DNA of 64,000 bases from Acidobacteriota bacterium (lineage in GTDB: Bacteria; Acidobacteriota; Aminicenantia; S016-38): the NCBI GenBank assembly GCA_015486055.1, contig WFSJ01000042.1:1-64000 (forward strand). Direction: 5' to 3'. Under the pieces are notes generated by a model. The model did not search any database. It saw only the letters and a program-made list of their open reading frames with translations, and was not told the DNA's origin. A program made the translations under genes and the position numbers. Below, one piece after another: positions 35,311 through 44,254 of this stretch (positions are counted from its first letter, which is position 1; every line of letters starts with the position of its first letter).

Positions 35311-35389
35311 ACAATTCACCTCCTATTTAAGAAATATACAACAAAATTTTTGTTCTCCCTGGATTGGGAAGTAAAGGAGCGGGATGTGC

Positions 35390-36499
35390 TTAGAGCCGGG
35401 TTTTCTTATCTTTCCCTCCCCTTACCATTTTTTCTATCTTTTCGTATATTTCCCTTACCCTTTTCTGAAAGTTTTCCCAGGAGTATTCTTCAAGAAAGAG
35501 CTGCCTGGCAGCATTTCCCAATTTTAACCTGAGCTCTGAATCCACCGAGAGTTTTTCCATCGATTCTGCCCAGGCTCTCTCGTCAAGGGGAAGTAGCACA
35601 GCCACCTCACTGTTCAGGACCTGGGTGTGGGATTCTATTTTAGATGCAATTATTGGTTTCCCAGCCGCAAGATAAGAGTAAATCTTCATCGGTGTATTTA
35701 CTCCAACAAGTCTTGGAGAAAGAAGCACATCCGCTGCCTTGAGGTATACATTCACCTCCTCAGGCTGAACAGGTGGATAAACTTTTATTGAAGGTTCATC
35801 AATCTTCATTTTTCCCCCGACAAGTGCAAGGAGAAAATTTCCCTTTTTAGCAATTTTAAAAGCCCTTATTAAAAACTCAATGCCTTGATATGATGAAAAA
35901 TTTCCTGCATAGAGAAAGACGAATTTCCCTTCCCATCCGAGTTTTTCCTTGAGTCCTTCTTCTTCAGGAAATTCATGGAAATACGGAGTGTCTGGAAGAA
36001 GAAATACATTTCTATTGAATTTTTCTGCGTATTGAGCAAGGGAAGGACTCACTGCAATTACTGCAATGGCTTGCTTAAGGGCTTTTTTCTCAAGGATTTT
36101 CGCAGCTTTCGCCATGAGCCCCTCAAGCTGGGATGAAAGTATTGAGTCCATATCGTAAACATAAGGTATCCCGAAGAGTTTCTTTACAAAAAGAGCTGTA
36201 AAATTCGCCTCCTCTACTCCATGTATAAGGTCAAACTTCCTTGCAACTCTGACAGTTTCATCAAACATTGAAAGGTCGTAGAAAAACTTCGTAAAAGAAA
36301 ATCCTGGAGGAGGTGTCCTTGTAAAGGGGATCCTATCAAGTCTCTGTATCTCAAATGGAATTTCTATATCATCACCAAGAGCAAAGGTGAGAAGTTTTCC
36401 CTCAATCTGTCCTTCAAGGGCTTTAAGCAGGTTTGCAACGGCGATAGGTGTTCCCCTCGGGATAAAGAAAGGCTGGGGGGAAAGGAAAAGAACCTTCAA
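35390..36499 (-). CDS. Glycosyltransferase family 4 protein
   Basis: This 369-residue GT-B fold enzyme begins VLFLSPQPFFIPRGTPIAVANL, which fits the acceptor-binding site. The C-terminal donor domain has F-L-Y-A-G-N-F-S-S-Y-Q-G and the E-x7-E region near S-Y-L-A-A-G-K-P-I-I-A-S. Sugar and acceptor are not determined; a surface glycan or glycolipid is likely. It overlaps the next upstream gene by 4 nt (ATGA type). Confidence 0.88.
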   Translation of the reverse strand: MKVLFLSPQPFFIPRGTPIAVANLLKALEGQIEGKLLTFALGDDIEIPFEIQRLDRIPFTRTPPPGFSFTKFFYDLSMFDETVRVARKFDLIHGVEEANFTALFVKKLFGIPYVYDMDSILSSQLEGLMAKAAKILEKKALKQAIAVIAVSPSLAQYAEKFNRNVFLLPDTPYFHEFPEEEGLKEKLGWEGKFVFLYAGNFSSYQGIEFLIRAFKIAKKGNFLLALVGGKMKIDEPSIKVYPPVQPEEVNVYLKAADVLLSPRLVGVNTPMKIYSYLAAGKPIIASKIESHTQVLNSEVAVLLPLDERAWAESMEKLSVDSELRLKLGNAARQLFLEEYSWENFQKRVREIYEKIEKMVRGGKDKKTRL

Positions 36500-37335
36500 A
36501 AACTTCTCCTTATGATTCCCAACGCTCTTTTAAGTCCAAGCCCATCAACAAGCTCTTTACCTCGTTTTCCCATTGTTTCTCTCCTGTAAGGGTCAAAATA
36601 TAGATCCTTCAGCATGCCTTCCTTATACATAAGCCCTGCCCCTTCATTTACAAATTCCCTACTAATAGGGTCTTCTCTCAAATAAACTGCTGGCGTCCCC
36701 ACGGTTGCAGCCTCGTACGGTCTTACCCTACCTGAGATAAGGGCCATATCTGCTTCCCAGAATGCCCTTGCAAGGTCGTTCACAGTCCCAAGAACTCTCA
36801 GTCTTCTGTGCCTTTTCCTCAGCTCTGAAAGTAAATTCTTTGGAAATTCAAAGTGGGGGGCAAAAATCGGGAAAAGGCCTTCCTGCTCTACTCTCTCAAT
36901 GGCTTCCTCCACTTCCTCCATATTTGATAGACTTGAAGGTGCAACCAGAACTTTCTTGCCCTTGTTCCTATATTTCTTCTCAAGAAGGTGAAAATGCCTG
37001 AACCTTGGATAAATTATCTGATTCTTCCCATTTTCTCTGAGCGGCAGCATTTTTATTCCTTCCTCCCCTTCTAAATCTATGAAAATTGAGTCTTCAGGAC
37101 AGTTTTCCGGCCTTTCAGAAACATCAAAGACGAAAAGCTCAGCGGCAGGGTATTTTCCCTCAAAGAAAGAAAATGGAAAACCAGAATCTATAAGAAAGGC
37201 GGTTGTTTTCCCTCTGCAAAGGGTAAGGAATGAAACCTGATAGGTTCTCCTCAAAGAAGAGGCAAGGAGAAGAGCCCTTTTTAGCCTGCCATAGTTTCCC
37301 CTTCCTCCCCAGGAAATAAAATTTATTCTGTTCAC
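36496..37335 (-). CDS. PseG/MurG-like nucleotide-sugar protein
   Basis: This 279-residue protein has a two-domain GT-B-like pattern: an N-terminal Rossmann half with G-G-R-G-N-Y-G-R and a C-terminal half with A-D-M-A-L-I-S-G-x-x-x-x-x-E-A-A-T-V-G-T-P. This is close to PseG/SpsG-type UDP-sugar hydrolases and related transferases. The start is a GTG at 37335, only 23 bp from the divergent glgP start. No Shine-Dalgarno of normal spacing is seen. With the GT4 gene it forms a two-gene surface-glycan operon. Confidence 0.7.
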   Translation of the reverse strand: MNRINFISWGGRGNYGRLKRALLLASSLRRTYQVSFLTLCRGKTTAFLIDSGFPFSFFEGKYPAAELFVFDVSERPENCPEDSIFIDLEGEEGIKMLPLRENGKNQIIYPRFRHFHLLEKKYRNKGKKVLVAPSSLSNMEEVEEAIERVEQEGLFPIFAPHFEFPKNLLSELRKRHRRLRVLGTVNDLARAFWEADMALISGRVRPYEAATVGTPAVYLREDPISREFVNEGAGLMYKEGMLKDLYFDPYRRETMGKRGKELVDGLGLKRALGIIRRSF

Positions 37336-37346
37336 CTTTTTTAGTT

Positions 37347-37352
37347 TATAAT
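37347..37352 (+). promoter_or_regulatory. -10 element at the glgP start (leaderless)
   Basis: TATAAT ends 6 nt before the glgP ATG at 37359 and there is no ribosome-binding site. The same bases read on the minus strand include TAAACT, 7 nt from the GTG of the divergent gene. Any -35 would lie inside the opposing coding sequence. Confidence 0.5.
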
Positions 37353-37358
37353 CTTTTT

Positions 37359-39902
37359 ATGCGAATATTCAATGTTACTCCCTCAATTCCACCCGCTCTT
37401 AAACCAATTGAAGAGCTCGCATACAATCTCTGGCATGTTTGGAATTATGAAGCAGAGGCGCTCTTCTCAAGGATTGATCCTGACCTTTGGAAGGAGGTTG
37501 ATCACAACCCTGTTGCCCTTTTGAGAAAAGTTTCCCAAGAAAGAATAAATGAACTAAAAAAAGATGACGGTTTCATGTCCCATATGGAGAGGGTTTACAA
37601 GGACTTCAGAAGATATATTGAAGAAAAAAAGAGAATCTCTATTGACGGAAGAGAGGTAAATTTTACGGTGGCATATTTCTCTATGGAATATGGAATAGCT
37701 GAATCTCTCCCTATATATTCAGGAGGACTCGGAATTCTTGCAGGGGATTACTTCAAATCATCCAGCGACCTCAACCTTCCTGTTGTCGGCATAGGTTTGA
37801 TGTATCAGAAGGATTATTTCAGACAATATCTAAACCCGGATGGATGGCAGCAGGAAAACATAGTCACCCTGAATGTTCACTCAATGCCAATGAAACTTCT
37901 TAGAAATGGAGAAAAGCCTTTGGAAGTTCTTGCTGAACTGGGCGATAAGGAAGTAAAGATTCATGCATGGGAAGTTTCAGTAGGAAGGTTAAAACTTTAT
38001 CTTTTAGATACAGTCCTAAAAGAAAACTCGCCAGATGATAGAGAGATAACCTCACAACTATATGTTGGGGATAGAGCAACAAGGTTAAAACAGGAGATGG
38101 TCCTTTCCCAAGGTGGATTGAAACTTCTGGAAAAATTAGGAATAGAACCAAGGGTCTATCACTTAAACGAAGGACACTGTGCCCTTGTTTCCGTTGAAAG
38201 GATGAAAAGACTTATAAAGGAGCAAGGACTCAGTTTTGATGAAGCTCAGGAATTTGTCCGTTCAACAACTGCATTCACTACCCACACGCCTATACCTGCA
38301 GGTAATGAGATCTATGATCCCGCACTCATATCAAAATATCTATCAAAGACTGCTAAGGACCTCGGCCTTGAAATGGACAGATTCCTCAGGCTTGGCAGGA
38401 TAAATCCTGAAAATTCAAACGAGCCCTTCTGTTTTACAACCCTTGCCCTGAAGCTCTCCTATAACAACAACGGGGTAAGTCGCCTTCACGAGAAGACTGC
38501 AAAGAAGATGTGGAAGGATATATGGAAGGGAACAGACGAAATGGAAATTCCTATAACTCATATTACAAATGGGGTCCATATTCCATCCTGGATTTCCTCC
38601 GAGCATTCAAAATTATACGAGAGGTTCCTTGGCTCCCTGTGGAGTGAAGATCCTGACAACGAAAAAGTATGGGAAAGGGCAAGAAAAATTCCAGATGAGG
38701 AGCTGTGGAGAACGCATCAGCTTGCTAAATCCAGACTCATTGAATTCATAAGGGAAAGACTTCACCATCAGCTAAAAAAAAGAGGCGCTCCAGAAAAAGA
38801 GGCAAAGGAAGCGTGGAATGTTCTCTCCCCTGAGGCTCTCACAATAGGATTCGCAAGAAGGTTCGTTGCCTATAAAAGAGCATATCTGATTTTCTCTGAC
38901 CCAGAAAGATTGGCAAAAATACTTAATGATCCTGAAAGACCCGTTCAAATAATATTTGCAGGAAAAGCTCATCCTATGGACCGCGACGCAAAAAACATAA
39001 TAAAGCAAATAATCCACTATACAAAACAGTCCCAATTTCGCTCCAGAATTGTATTCCTTGAGGATTACGACATAATAACTGCCAAATACATAATGAGTGG
39101 GGTTGACCTGTGGCTGAATAACCCAAGGAGGCCGCTTGAAGCATGTGGAACAAGCGGAATGAAGATAGCGGCGAACGCAGGGATAAACTTAAGCGTTCTT
39201 GACGGATGGTGGGAGGAAGCATATGATCCTGAGATAGGATGGGTAATTGGCGCAGGAGAAGAATATCAAGACAGGGAATACCAGGACTATGTTGAGTCAA
39301 GAACAATTTATGACAGGCTGGAAAATGAGGTCGCGCCAATGTTCTACCAGAGGGATTCCCATGGAATACCAAGAGAATGGGTAGAAAAGATGAAAAATTC
39401 CCTTTCAAAAGTTTCAGTTTACTATAATTCCCACAGAATGGTTGAGGAATATCTGAGGAAATTCTACCTTGAGGCAGCAAAAAAATGGGAGGACCTCGGA
39501 ATGTATGATTTCGGCCCTCTTAAAGACTATATAACCTGGTTAAGACAAATCATGTCTAAATGGGAAAATGTGGAAATTCTTGATTTTAAAATGCAACCAT
39601 CTGCCAACATAAAAACAGGGGAAAAAATTATGATAACTTCAAAGATAAACACAGGGGGAATCGCGCCCCAGGAGCTTAAAGTTGAAGCCTGTTTTGGGCA
39701 GGTTGATTACCAGAATAGGCTCATTGAAAAGAAAAGCACAGAGCTTTCAGTGGAAAAGGAAGAGGGAAATGGAATTTCTACATTCAAAGGAGAGTTTATA
39801 TGTCAGGAATCAGGTAGATACGGGTTAAAAATAAGGGTTTTCCCTAAGCACGAATTTATGAAGAACCCTTATTATTACCAACTTTATAAGGAAAAGGAGT
39901 AA
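37359..39902 (+). CDS. glgP: Alpha-glucan phosphorylase (GT35)
   Basis: This enzyme releases glucose-1-phosphate from alpha-1,4-glucans. The 847-residue protein starts with a DUF3417 domain (about 1-110) typical of the short bacterial/archaeal GlgP subfamily. It has YFSMEYGIAESLPIYSGGLG and the pyridoxal-phosphate region E-A-C-G-T-S-G-M-K-I-A-A-N-A-G (about 592-606), whose Lys forms the Schiff base. A C-terminal extension of about 150 residues is beta-rich. It heads a plus-strand run with the NAD synthesis genes. Confidence 0.96.
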   Translation: MRIFNVTPSIPPALKPIEELAYNLWHVWNYEAEALFSRIDPDLWKEVDHNPVALLRKVSQERINELKKDDGFMSHMERVYKDFRRYIEEKKRISIDGREVNFTVAYFSMEYGIAESLPIYSGGLGILAGDYFKSSSDLNLPVVGIGLMYQKDYFRQYLNPDGWQQENIVTLNVHSMPMKLLRNGEKPLEVLAELGDKEVKIHAWEVSVGRLKLYLLDTVLKENSPDDREITSQLYVGDRATRLKQEMVLSQGGLKLLEKLGIEPRVYHLNEGHCALVSVERMKRLIKEQGLSFDEAQEFVRSTTAFTTHTPIPAGNEIYDPALISKYLSKTAKDLGLEMDRFLRLGRINPENSNEPFCFTTLALKLSYNNNGVSRLHEKTAKKMWKDIWKGTDEMEIPITHITNGVHIPSWISSEHSKLYERFLGSLWSEDPDNEKVWERARKIPDEELWRTHQLAKSRLIEFIRERLHHQLKKRGAPEKEAKEAWNVLSPEALTIGFARRFVAYKRAYLIFSDPERLAKILNDPERPVQIIFAGKAHPMDRDAKNIIKQIIHYTKQSQFRSRIVFLEDYDIITAKYIMSGVDLWLNNPRRPLEACGTSGMKIAANAGINLSVLDGWWEEAYDPEIGWVIGAGEEYQDREYQDYVESRTIYDRLENEVAPMFYQRDSHGIPREWVEKMKNSLSKVSVYYNSHRMVEEYLRKFYLEAAKKWEDLGMYDFGPLKDYITWLRQIMSKWENVEILDFKMQPSANIKTGEKIMITSKINTGGIAPQELKVEACFGQVDYQNRLIEKKSTELSVEKEEGNGISTFKGEFICQESGRYGLKIRVFPKHEFMKNPYYYQLYKEKE

Positions 39903-39905
39903 ACT

Positions 39906-40739
39906 ATGAAGATCGCATTGGCTCAGATAGCCCCTTGCTTGGGAAAAATAGGGGAAAATTTTGAGAAGCATCGGGATTTTATATTGAGGGCAAAGGAGAG
40001 GGAAGCTTCCCTCGTCATTTTCCCGGAACTTTCCCTCACCGGGTATGAACTCATGGATCTTGTTCCTGATGTGGCAATAAAAAGGGATTCTAAAGAGATG
40101 GAAAATCTGAAGAAACTTTCAAAGGAACTTCCATTTTTCGCTGGCTTTGTTCTTGAGGAAAATGACCTTTTCTACAATGTGTCTGGATTCTTTAAAGACG
40201 GCCAGCTCTCCCATATCCACAGAAAGGTGTTTTTGCCAAATTATTCCATGTTTGAGGAAAAGAGATTCTTCGCAGAGGGAAAGGGATTTAAGGCTTTTGA
40301 TAGTGATTTTGGAAGGATAGGCGTTCTCATATGCTACGATTACCTTCATCCTTCTTCTTCTTACCTTTATTTTCTTCAGAAAGCAGATATTATAATCGTG
40401 CAATCATCTTCCCCTACCAGAGGAATAGAAAAGGATGGATTTTCCTCGGTTAAAATGTGGGATAATATGTCAAAGGTTGTCTCAAGGTTCTTTACAACCT
40501 ATGTGGCTTATGTGAATAGAGTCGGCTTTGATGGGGGAATGGGATTCGCAGGAGGTTCCCATGCCTATTCTCCTACGGGCGATAAACTTGTTCAGCTTGA
40601 AGAGTTTGAAGAGGGATTGGGATTTTTTGAATATTCCAGGAAGGAAGTTAAAAGGGCGAGGGTGCTTTTCCCTGCATTCAGGGATGAAAGGGCTGAGCTA
40701 ATATTTGAAGAACTCAGGAGGATTCTAAATGAGTATTAA
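39906..40739 (+). CDS. Nitrilase-superfamily amidase, probable glutaminase partner of NadE
   Basis: This 277-residue carbon-nitrogen hydrolase has the catalytic triad Glu (FPELSLTGYEL), Lys (H-R-K-V-F-L-P) and Cys (V-L-I-C-Y-D-Y). It ends 11 nt past the start of nadE, with overlapping frames. In many bacteria NAD synthetase is one protein with this domain at its N-terminus; here the two halves are separate genes. It likely supplies ammonia from glutamine. AAGGAG precedes the ATG. Confidence 0.9.
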   Translation: MKIALAQIAPCLGKIGENFEKHRDFILRAKEREASLVIFPELSLTGYELMDLVPDVAIKRDSKEMENLKKLSKELPFFAGFVLEENDLFYNVSGFFKDGQLSHIHRKVFLPNYSMFEEKRFFAEGKGFKAFDSDFGRIGVLICYDYLHPSSSYLYFLQKADIIIVQSSSPTRGIEKDGFSSVKMWDNMSKVVSRFFTTYVAYVNRVGFDGGMGFAGGSHAYSPTGDKLVQLEEFEEGLGFFEYSRKEVKRARVLFPAFRDERAELIFEELRRILNEY

Positions 40740-41538
40740 TCCTGAAAAGACCGAAAAAATTATAAGGAATTTTCTCACAAAAGAGCTTTCAAGGATAGGA
40801 TATAGGAAAGGGGTTGTCGGACTTTCAGGAGGGCTCGACTCTGCAACAGTTCTCTTTCTACTCACAAGGTCAATAGGACCTGAAAACTCCATTGCTGTCA
40901 TAATGCCTCACAAAGTGACCTCCAAGGAATCCGTTGAAGATGCAAAGGAAATAGTGAAACTTCTCGGAGTAAAGCATCATCTCATAGACATAACCCCTAT
41001 GGTTGAGGCATATTTTGAAATTATGCCAACTGAGAATGAGACGCTGCGCGGCAACAAAATGGCAAGGGAAAGGATGAGCATACTCTACGATATTTCAGCG
41101 AGGGAAGGAGCTCTTGTGATTGGAACCAGCAATAAAAGCGAGCTTCTCCTTGGCTACGGCACCATTTTTGGAGATATGGCCTCCGCAATAAATCCAATCG
41201 GCGACCTTTACAAAACTCAGGTGAGAGAGCTCGCAAGATACCTTGGGGTGCCAAAGAAAATATTAAAAAAGTCCCCAAGTGCAGAATTATGGGTGGGACA
41301 GACAGATGAAGGAGAGTTAGGCATAAAATACGAAGAAGCTGATAAAATTATGCACGAATTAGTAGATGAAAAAAGACCAGAAAGCGAAGTAAGGGAAAAA
41401 TACGGCAAGGAAAAGGTAAACAGGATAATTGACAAAATCTACAAAAATCACTTCAAGAGATTGCCCCCCCAGATTTTGAAGCTTTCAAAGAGAACGGTGG
41501 GAAGAGATTTTCTTTACAGCAGAGATGTCCTTACCTAA
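40729..41538 (+). CDS. nadE: NAD synthetase, synthetase domain
   Basis: This enzyme amidates nicotinic acid adenine dinucleotide to NAD+ with ATP. The 269-residue length corresponds to the ammonia-dependent NadE. It has the PP-loop G-L-S-G-G-L-D-S-A (about 33-41), T-S-N-K-S-E-L-L-L-G-Y-G-T and P-S-A-E-L-W-x-G-Q-T-D-E. It overlaps the upstream amidase gene by 11 nt and rsmI by 14 nt. Confidence 0.96.
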   Translation: MSINPEKTEKIIRNFLTKELSRIGYRKGVVGLSGGLDSATVLFLLTRSIGPENSIAVIMPHKVTSKESVEDAKEIVKLLGVKHHLIDITPMVEAYFEIMPTENETLRGNKMARERMSILYDISAREGALVIGTSNKSELLLGYGTIFGDMASAINPIGDLYKTQVRELARYLGVPKKILKKSPSAELWVGQTDEGELGIKYEEADKIMHELVDEKRPESEVREKYGKEKVNRIIDKIYKNHFKRLPPQILKLSKRTVGRDFLYSRDVLT

Positions 41539-42289
41539 AGGGAGACTATTTATAGTTTCAACTCCCATAGGAAACCTTGAGGATGTAACATTAAGGGCAC
41601 TGAGAGTTCTCAGGGAGGTCGATTTTATAGCCTGCGAGGACACGAGAAGGGCATTGAAACTCTTAAATCACTATGGGATTAAAAAAAACCTTTTTAGCTA
41701 CTTTTCCCCAAAGGAAACGGAAAAATCCGAGGCGGTAATAAAGAGGCTGAAAAAAGGAAAAAGCGGCGCCCTTATATCAGATGCAGGAACTCCATTAATA
41801 AGCGATCCGGGGGATTATTTGCTAAAAAGGTGCATTGATGAAGAAATAAAAATAGAAATTATCCCTGGTCCCTCTTCCCTTACAGCCGCTATTTCTCTCT
41901 CAGCTCTCCCAAAAAAGGAAATCCATTTCCTCGGTTTTCCTAAAAGAAAGGGCATGGAAAATTACCTTAAATCGTTGGCACTTCTCAATGGAACTCTCGT
42001 ATTTTTTGAACGGGCAGAGAGAGTGAGAAATTTCCTTTCTCAAGCCTACAAGATCTTCGGAGAAAGGGAAGCTGAGATACACAGGGAGCTCACAAAGATT
42101 CATGAAGAAACAATAAGGGGAAAACTCTCGGCACTCCAAAACTGGAAGGGTAAAGGGGAAATAGTGATAATAATAGAGGGGTGCAGGAACAGGAAAGAAC
42201 TTTTTGATAAATACGGATTAGAGGAGTTTCTTTCTTCCTTAGGGATAAAGAAAAAAAATATCAAAAAACTCTTGACAAAGATAGACTAA
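41525..42289 (+). CDS. rsmI: 16S rRNA (cytidine-1402-2'-O)-methyltransferase
   Basis: RsmI 2'-O-methylates C1402 in the ribosomal decoding centre using SAM. It is recognised by STPIGNLEDVTLRALRVL and E-D-T-R-R at the start, G-A-L-I-S-D-A-G-T-P-L-I-S-D-P-G (about 79-94) and I-P-G-P-S. The 254 residues are slightly short for the family (about 270-290). The hsp20 promoter begins inside its last codons. Confidence 0.96.
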   Translation: MSLPKGRLFIVSTPIGNLEDVTLRALRVLREVDFIACEDTRRALKLLNHYGIKKNLFSYFSPKETEKSEAVIKRLKKGKSGALISDAGTPLISDPGDYLLKRCIDEEIKIEIIPGPSSLTAAISLSALPKKEIHFLGFPKRKGMENYLKSLALLNGTLVFFERAERVRNFLSQAYKIFGEREAEIHRELTKIHEETIRGKLSALQNWKGKGEIVIIIEGCRNRKELFDKYGLEEFLSSLGIKKKNIKKLLTKID

Positions 42290-42300
42290 AGTTATATTAT
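42272..42300 (+). promoter_or_regulatory. Promoter of hsp20
   Basis: TTGACA (42272-42277) and TATTAT (42295-42300) have a 17-nt spacer, overlapping the 3' end of rsmI. The gene has a separate strong ribosome-binding site (AAGGAGGTG). No clear CIRCE or other heat-shock operator was seen. Confidence 0.7.
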
Positions 42301-42331
42301 AACAATAGACTAAAAAATAAGGAGGTGAACC

Positions 42332-42769
42332 ATGGCAATACTTAAATGGGATCCTTTCAGGGAACTTCAGTCACTCCAAGAAAAAATTGATAGGGTATTT
42401 GAGGACAGTCTAAGAAGCAGAGAAACACCCTCTGGAATTTGGGCACCTGCTGTAGACATATACGAAACGGACAATGCTATAATCCTTGAGGCTGAATTAC
42501 CAGGAGTAAACGAGAAGGATATTGATGTGAAGGTTGAAGACAATATTCTCACAGTGAAAGGCGAGAGGAAAATAGAAAACGAGCGGAAAGAGGAAAACTA
42601 CTACAGGATGGAACGCTATTACGGAACATTCCAGAGGTCATTCACACTTCCTTCCAACATAGAGACTAACAAAATAAAAGCTGATTACAAAAAGGGAATT
42701 CTGAAGGTAGAAATGCCGAAAAAGGAACAGGCCAAGCCCAAGCAGATAAAGATAGAAGTAAAGGAGTGA
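42332..42769 (+). CDS. Small heat-shock protein, Hsp20/alpha-crystallin family
   Basis: This ATP-independent holdase chaperone has 145 residues. The N-terminal WDPFRELQSLQEKIDRVFED is typical. The alpha-crystallin domain (about 40-130) has A-x-D-I-Y-E-T, the beta-strand G-V-x-x-x-D-I-D-V and G-I-L-K-V-E-M-P-K-K near its end. It has its own promoter and a downstream hairpin, so it is probably transcribed alone. The htpX protease next door is also stress-related. Confidence 0.96.
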   Translation: MAILKWDPFRELQSLQEKIDRVFEDSLRSRETPSGIWAPAVDIYETDNAIILEAELPGVNEKDIDVKVEDNILTVKGERKIENERKEENYYRMERYYGTFQRSFTLPSNIETNKIKADYKKGILKVEMPKKEQAKPKQIKIEVKE

Positions 42770-42776
42770 CCATCAA

Positions 42777-42796
42777 GGGGGGCGGGTTTGCCCCCC
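42777..42796 (+). terminator. Hairpin downstream of hsp20
   Basis: A 7-bp GC stem (GGGGGGC with GCCCCCC) closes a 6-nt loop. There is no following T run, so termination strength is uncertain. It lies 7 nt after the hsp20 stop. Confidence 0.6.
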
Positions 42797-42842
42797 ACTA
42801 CACAAAAATTCTTCGGATACACTCATAAGTAGAAGTTGATGT

Positions 42843-42848
42843 TATAAT
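42843..42848 (+). promoter_or_regulatory. -10 element at the htpX start (leaderless)
   Basis: TATAAT ends 6 nt before the ATG at 42855; no ribosome-binding site or clear -35 is seen. Confidence 0.45.
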
Positions 42849-42854
42849 TTAATT

Positions 42855-43700
42855 ATGAAGTTTAAAACACTTTTACTGTTTACAATTCTTACTGTGATTT
42901 TGCTCTGGGTGGGTGAATCCCTGGGGGGGGAAGAAGGGTTAATTCTCGCTCTTCTTTTTGCAGGCGTTTTCAATCTTGGTTCCTATTGGTTTTCTGATTC
43001 CATAGTCCTTCGCCTATACAGAGCAAAGGAGGTAGGTCCTGAGGAAGCCCCTCAACTTCACAGGATAGTTGAAGAGCTCGCTACCTCTGCAGGAATTCCA
43101 AAGCCAAAAATATACATAGTTCCGCAGCAAGCCCCAAATGCCTTTGCAACTGGGAGATCTCCATCCCATGCAGCTGTTGCAGTAACAGAAGGAATATTGA
43201 GAGCCCTTGATGAAAGGGAGCTAAGGGGAGTATTATCACATGAACTGTCTCACATAAGACACAGAGACACATTAATTCAAGCAATGGCAGCTACTCTTGG
43301 AGCAGCTATTGTTTTCCTCGCGAGGCTGGCATTTTTCGCATCTCTGTTCGGTCTCGGTGGAGACGACGACAGAGGAAATCCACTAGAGCTCCTTTTAATG
43401 CTCATCCTTGCCCCTATAGCAGCTCTTCTTATCCAGCTCGCAATCTCACGCTCAAGGGAATACTTCGCAGATGAGACGGGGGCAAAAATAAGTAGGGACC
43501 CTTTAGCTTTGGCATCTGCCCTTAAGAAGCTTGATAGTTACTCTTCAAAAATTCCCATGGCTGGAAATCCCACAACATCTCATCTTTTTATAGTAGCTCC
43601 AAGGTTTAGGGATTCATCACTTTTTTCCCTTTTCGCCACCCATCCCCCTACAGAAAAGAGAATTGAGAGACTGAATAAAATCGCAAGGGGGATTTTATGA
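42855..43700 (+). CDS. htpX: Membrane-bound zinc metalloprotease HtpX
   Basis: HtpX degrades misfolded membrane proteins. The 281-residue protein has two N-terminal membrane helices and the zinc motif H-E-L-S-H-I-R-H-R-D (about 129-138); two further helices and the third-ligand region S-R-E-Y-F-A-D-E follow. It overlaps the next gene by 4 nt. Confidence 0.96.
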   Translation: MKFKTLLLFTILTVILLWVGESLGGEEGLILALLFAGVFNLGSYWFSDSIVLRLYRAKEVGPEEAPQLHRIVEELATSAGIPKPKIYIVPQQAPNAFATGRSPSHAAVAVTEGILRALDERELRGVLSHELSHIRHRDTLIQAMAATLGAAIVFLARLAFFASLFGLGGDDDRGNPLELLLMLILAPIAALLIQLAISRSREYFADETGAKISRDPLALASALKKLDSYSSKIPMAGNPTTSHLFIVAPRFRDSSLFSLFATHPPTEKRIERLNKIARGIL

Positions 43701-44254
43701 GGGGAAAAGTTTTAGCTCTATTTCTTCTTCCTTTATTCATTTGTGCAGGGGCTGAGCAGGGGAAAAATATTGAGGGGAGGTTTTTGAAGATAGAAAAAGC
43801 GAGCACAAGAAAGATAAAAATATTCCAGAAAAAGGAAAGTTTTACCCAAGATGAGCTTAATTCCTTCATAGCATATAAGTTAAAAAATGCAGAGGAAGGA
43901 AATGCTATTGATATAAAGGAAGCAAACCTCAGTATAGGAAAGAAGGATTTCTCTCTTAGAATGATAGGGGTTATGAACAGACCACTTCCTCTTCTTGACA
44001 TGGAAGCTGCTAACTTAAGGATATTACCGCTTAGCATGAAATTCACCATTGAACAGAAAAGCTATAAATACAGGATTAGGCTAACAGAATTCAAAATAGG
44101 AAATGCAGTGCCTTCGGGAAAGCTCGTGCTGATAATACTTCAGAGACTGAAGGAATCTACTGGATTAAATTTTGATTTGAAAAACTGGGGAAGATTTCCC
44201 TACGGTATAAGAAAGTTCAAGCAGAAAAAGGAAAAAATAACGGTCTATTATTGA
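43697..44254 (+). CDS. Exported protein of unknown function
   Basis: This 185-residue protein has a signal peptide (VLALFLLPLFICAGA). A Cys just before the cleavage region gives I-C-A-G, which does not fit a clean lipobox. The body is charged and beta-prone (LRMIGVMNRPLPLLDMEA...). No family is recognised. It sits between htpX and recG with 4-nt and 1-nt overlaps, so it is surely translated; a periplasmic function is inferred. Confidence 0.75.
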   Translation: MRGKVLALFLLPLFICAGAEQGKNIEGRFLKIEKASTRKIKIFQKKESFTQDELNSFIAYKLKNAEEGNAIDIKEANLSIGKKDFSLRMIGVMNRPLPLLDMEAANLRILPLSMKFTIEQKSYKYRIRLTEFKIGNAVPSGKLVLIILQRLKESTGLNFDLKNWGRFPYGIRKFKQKKEKITVYY

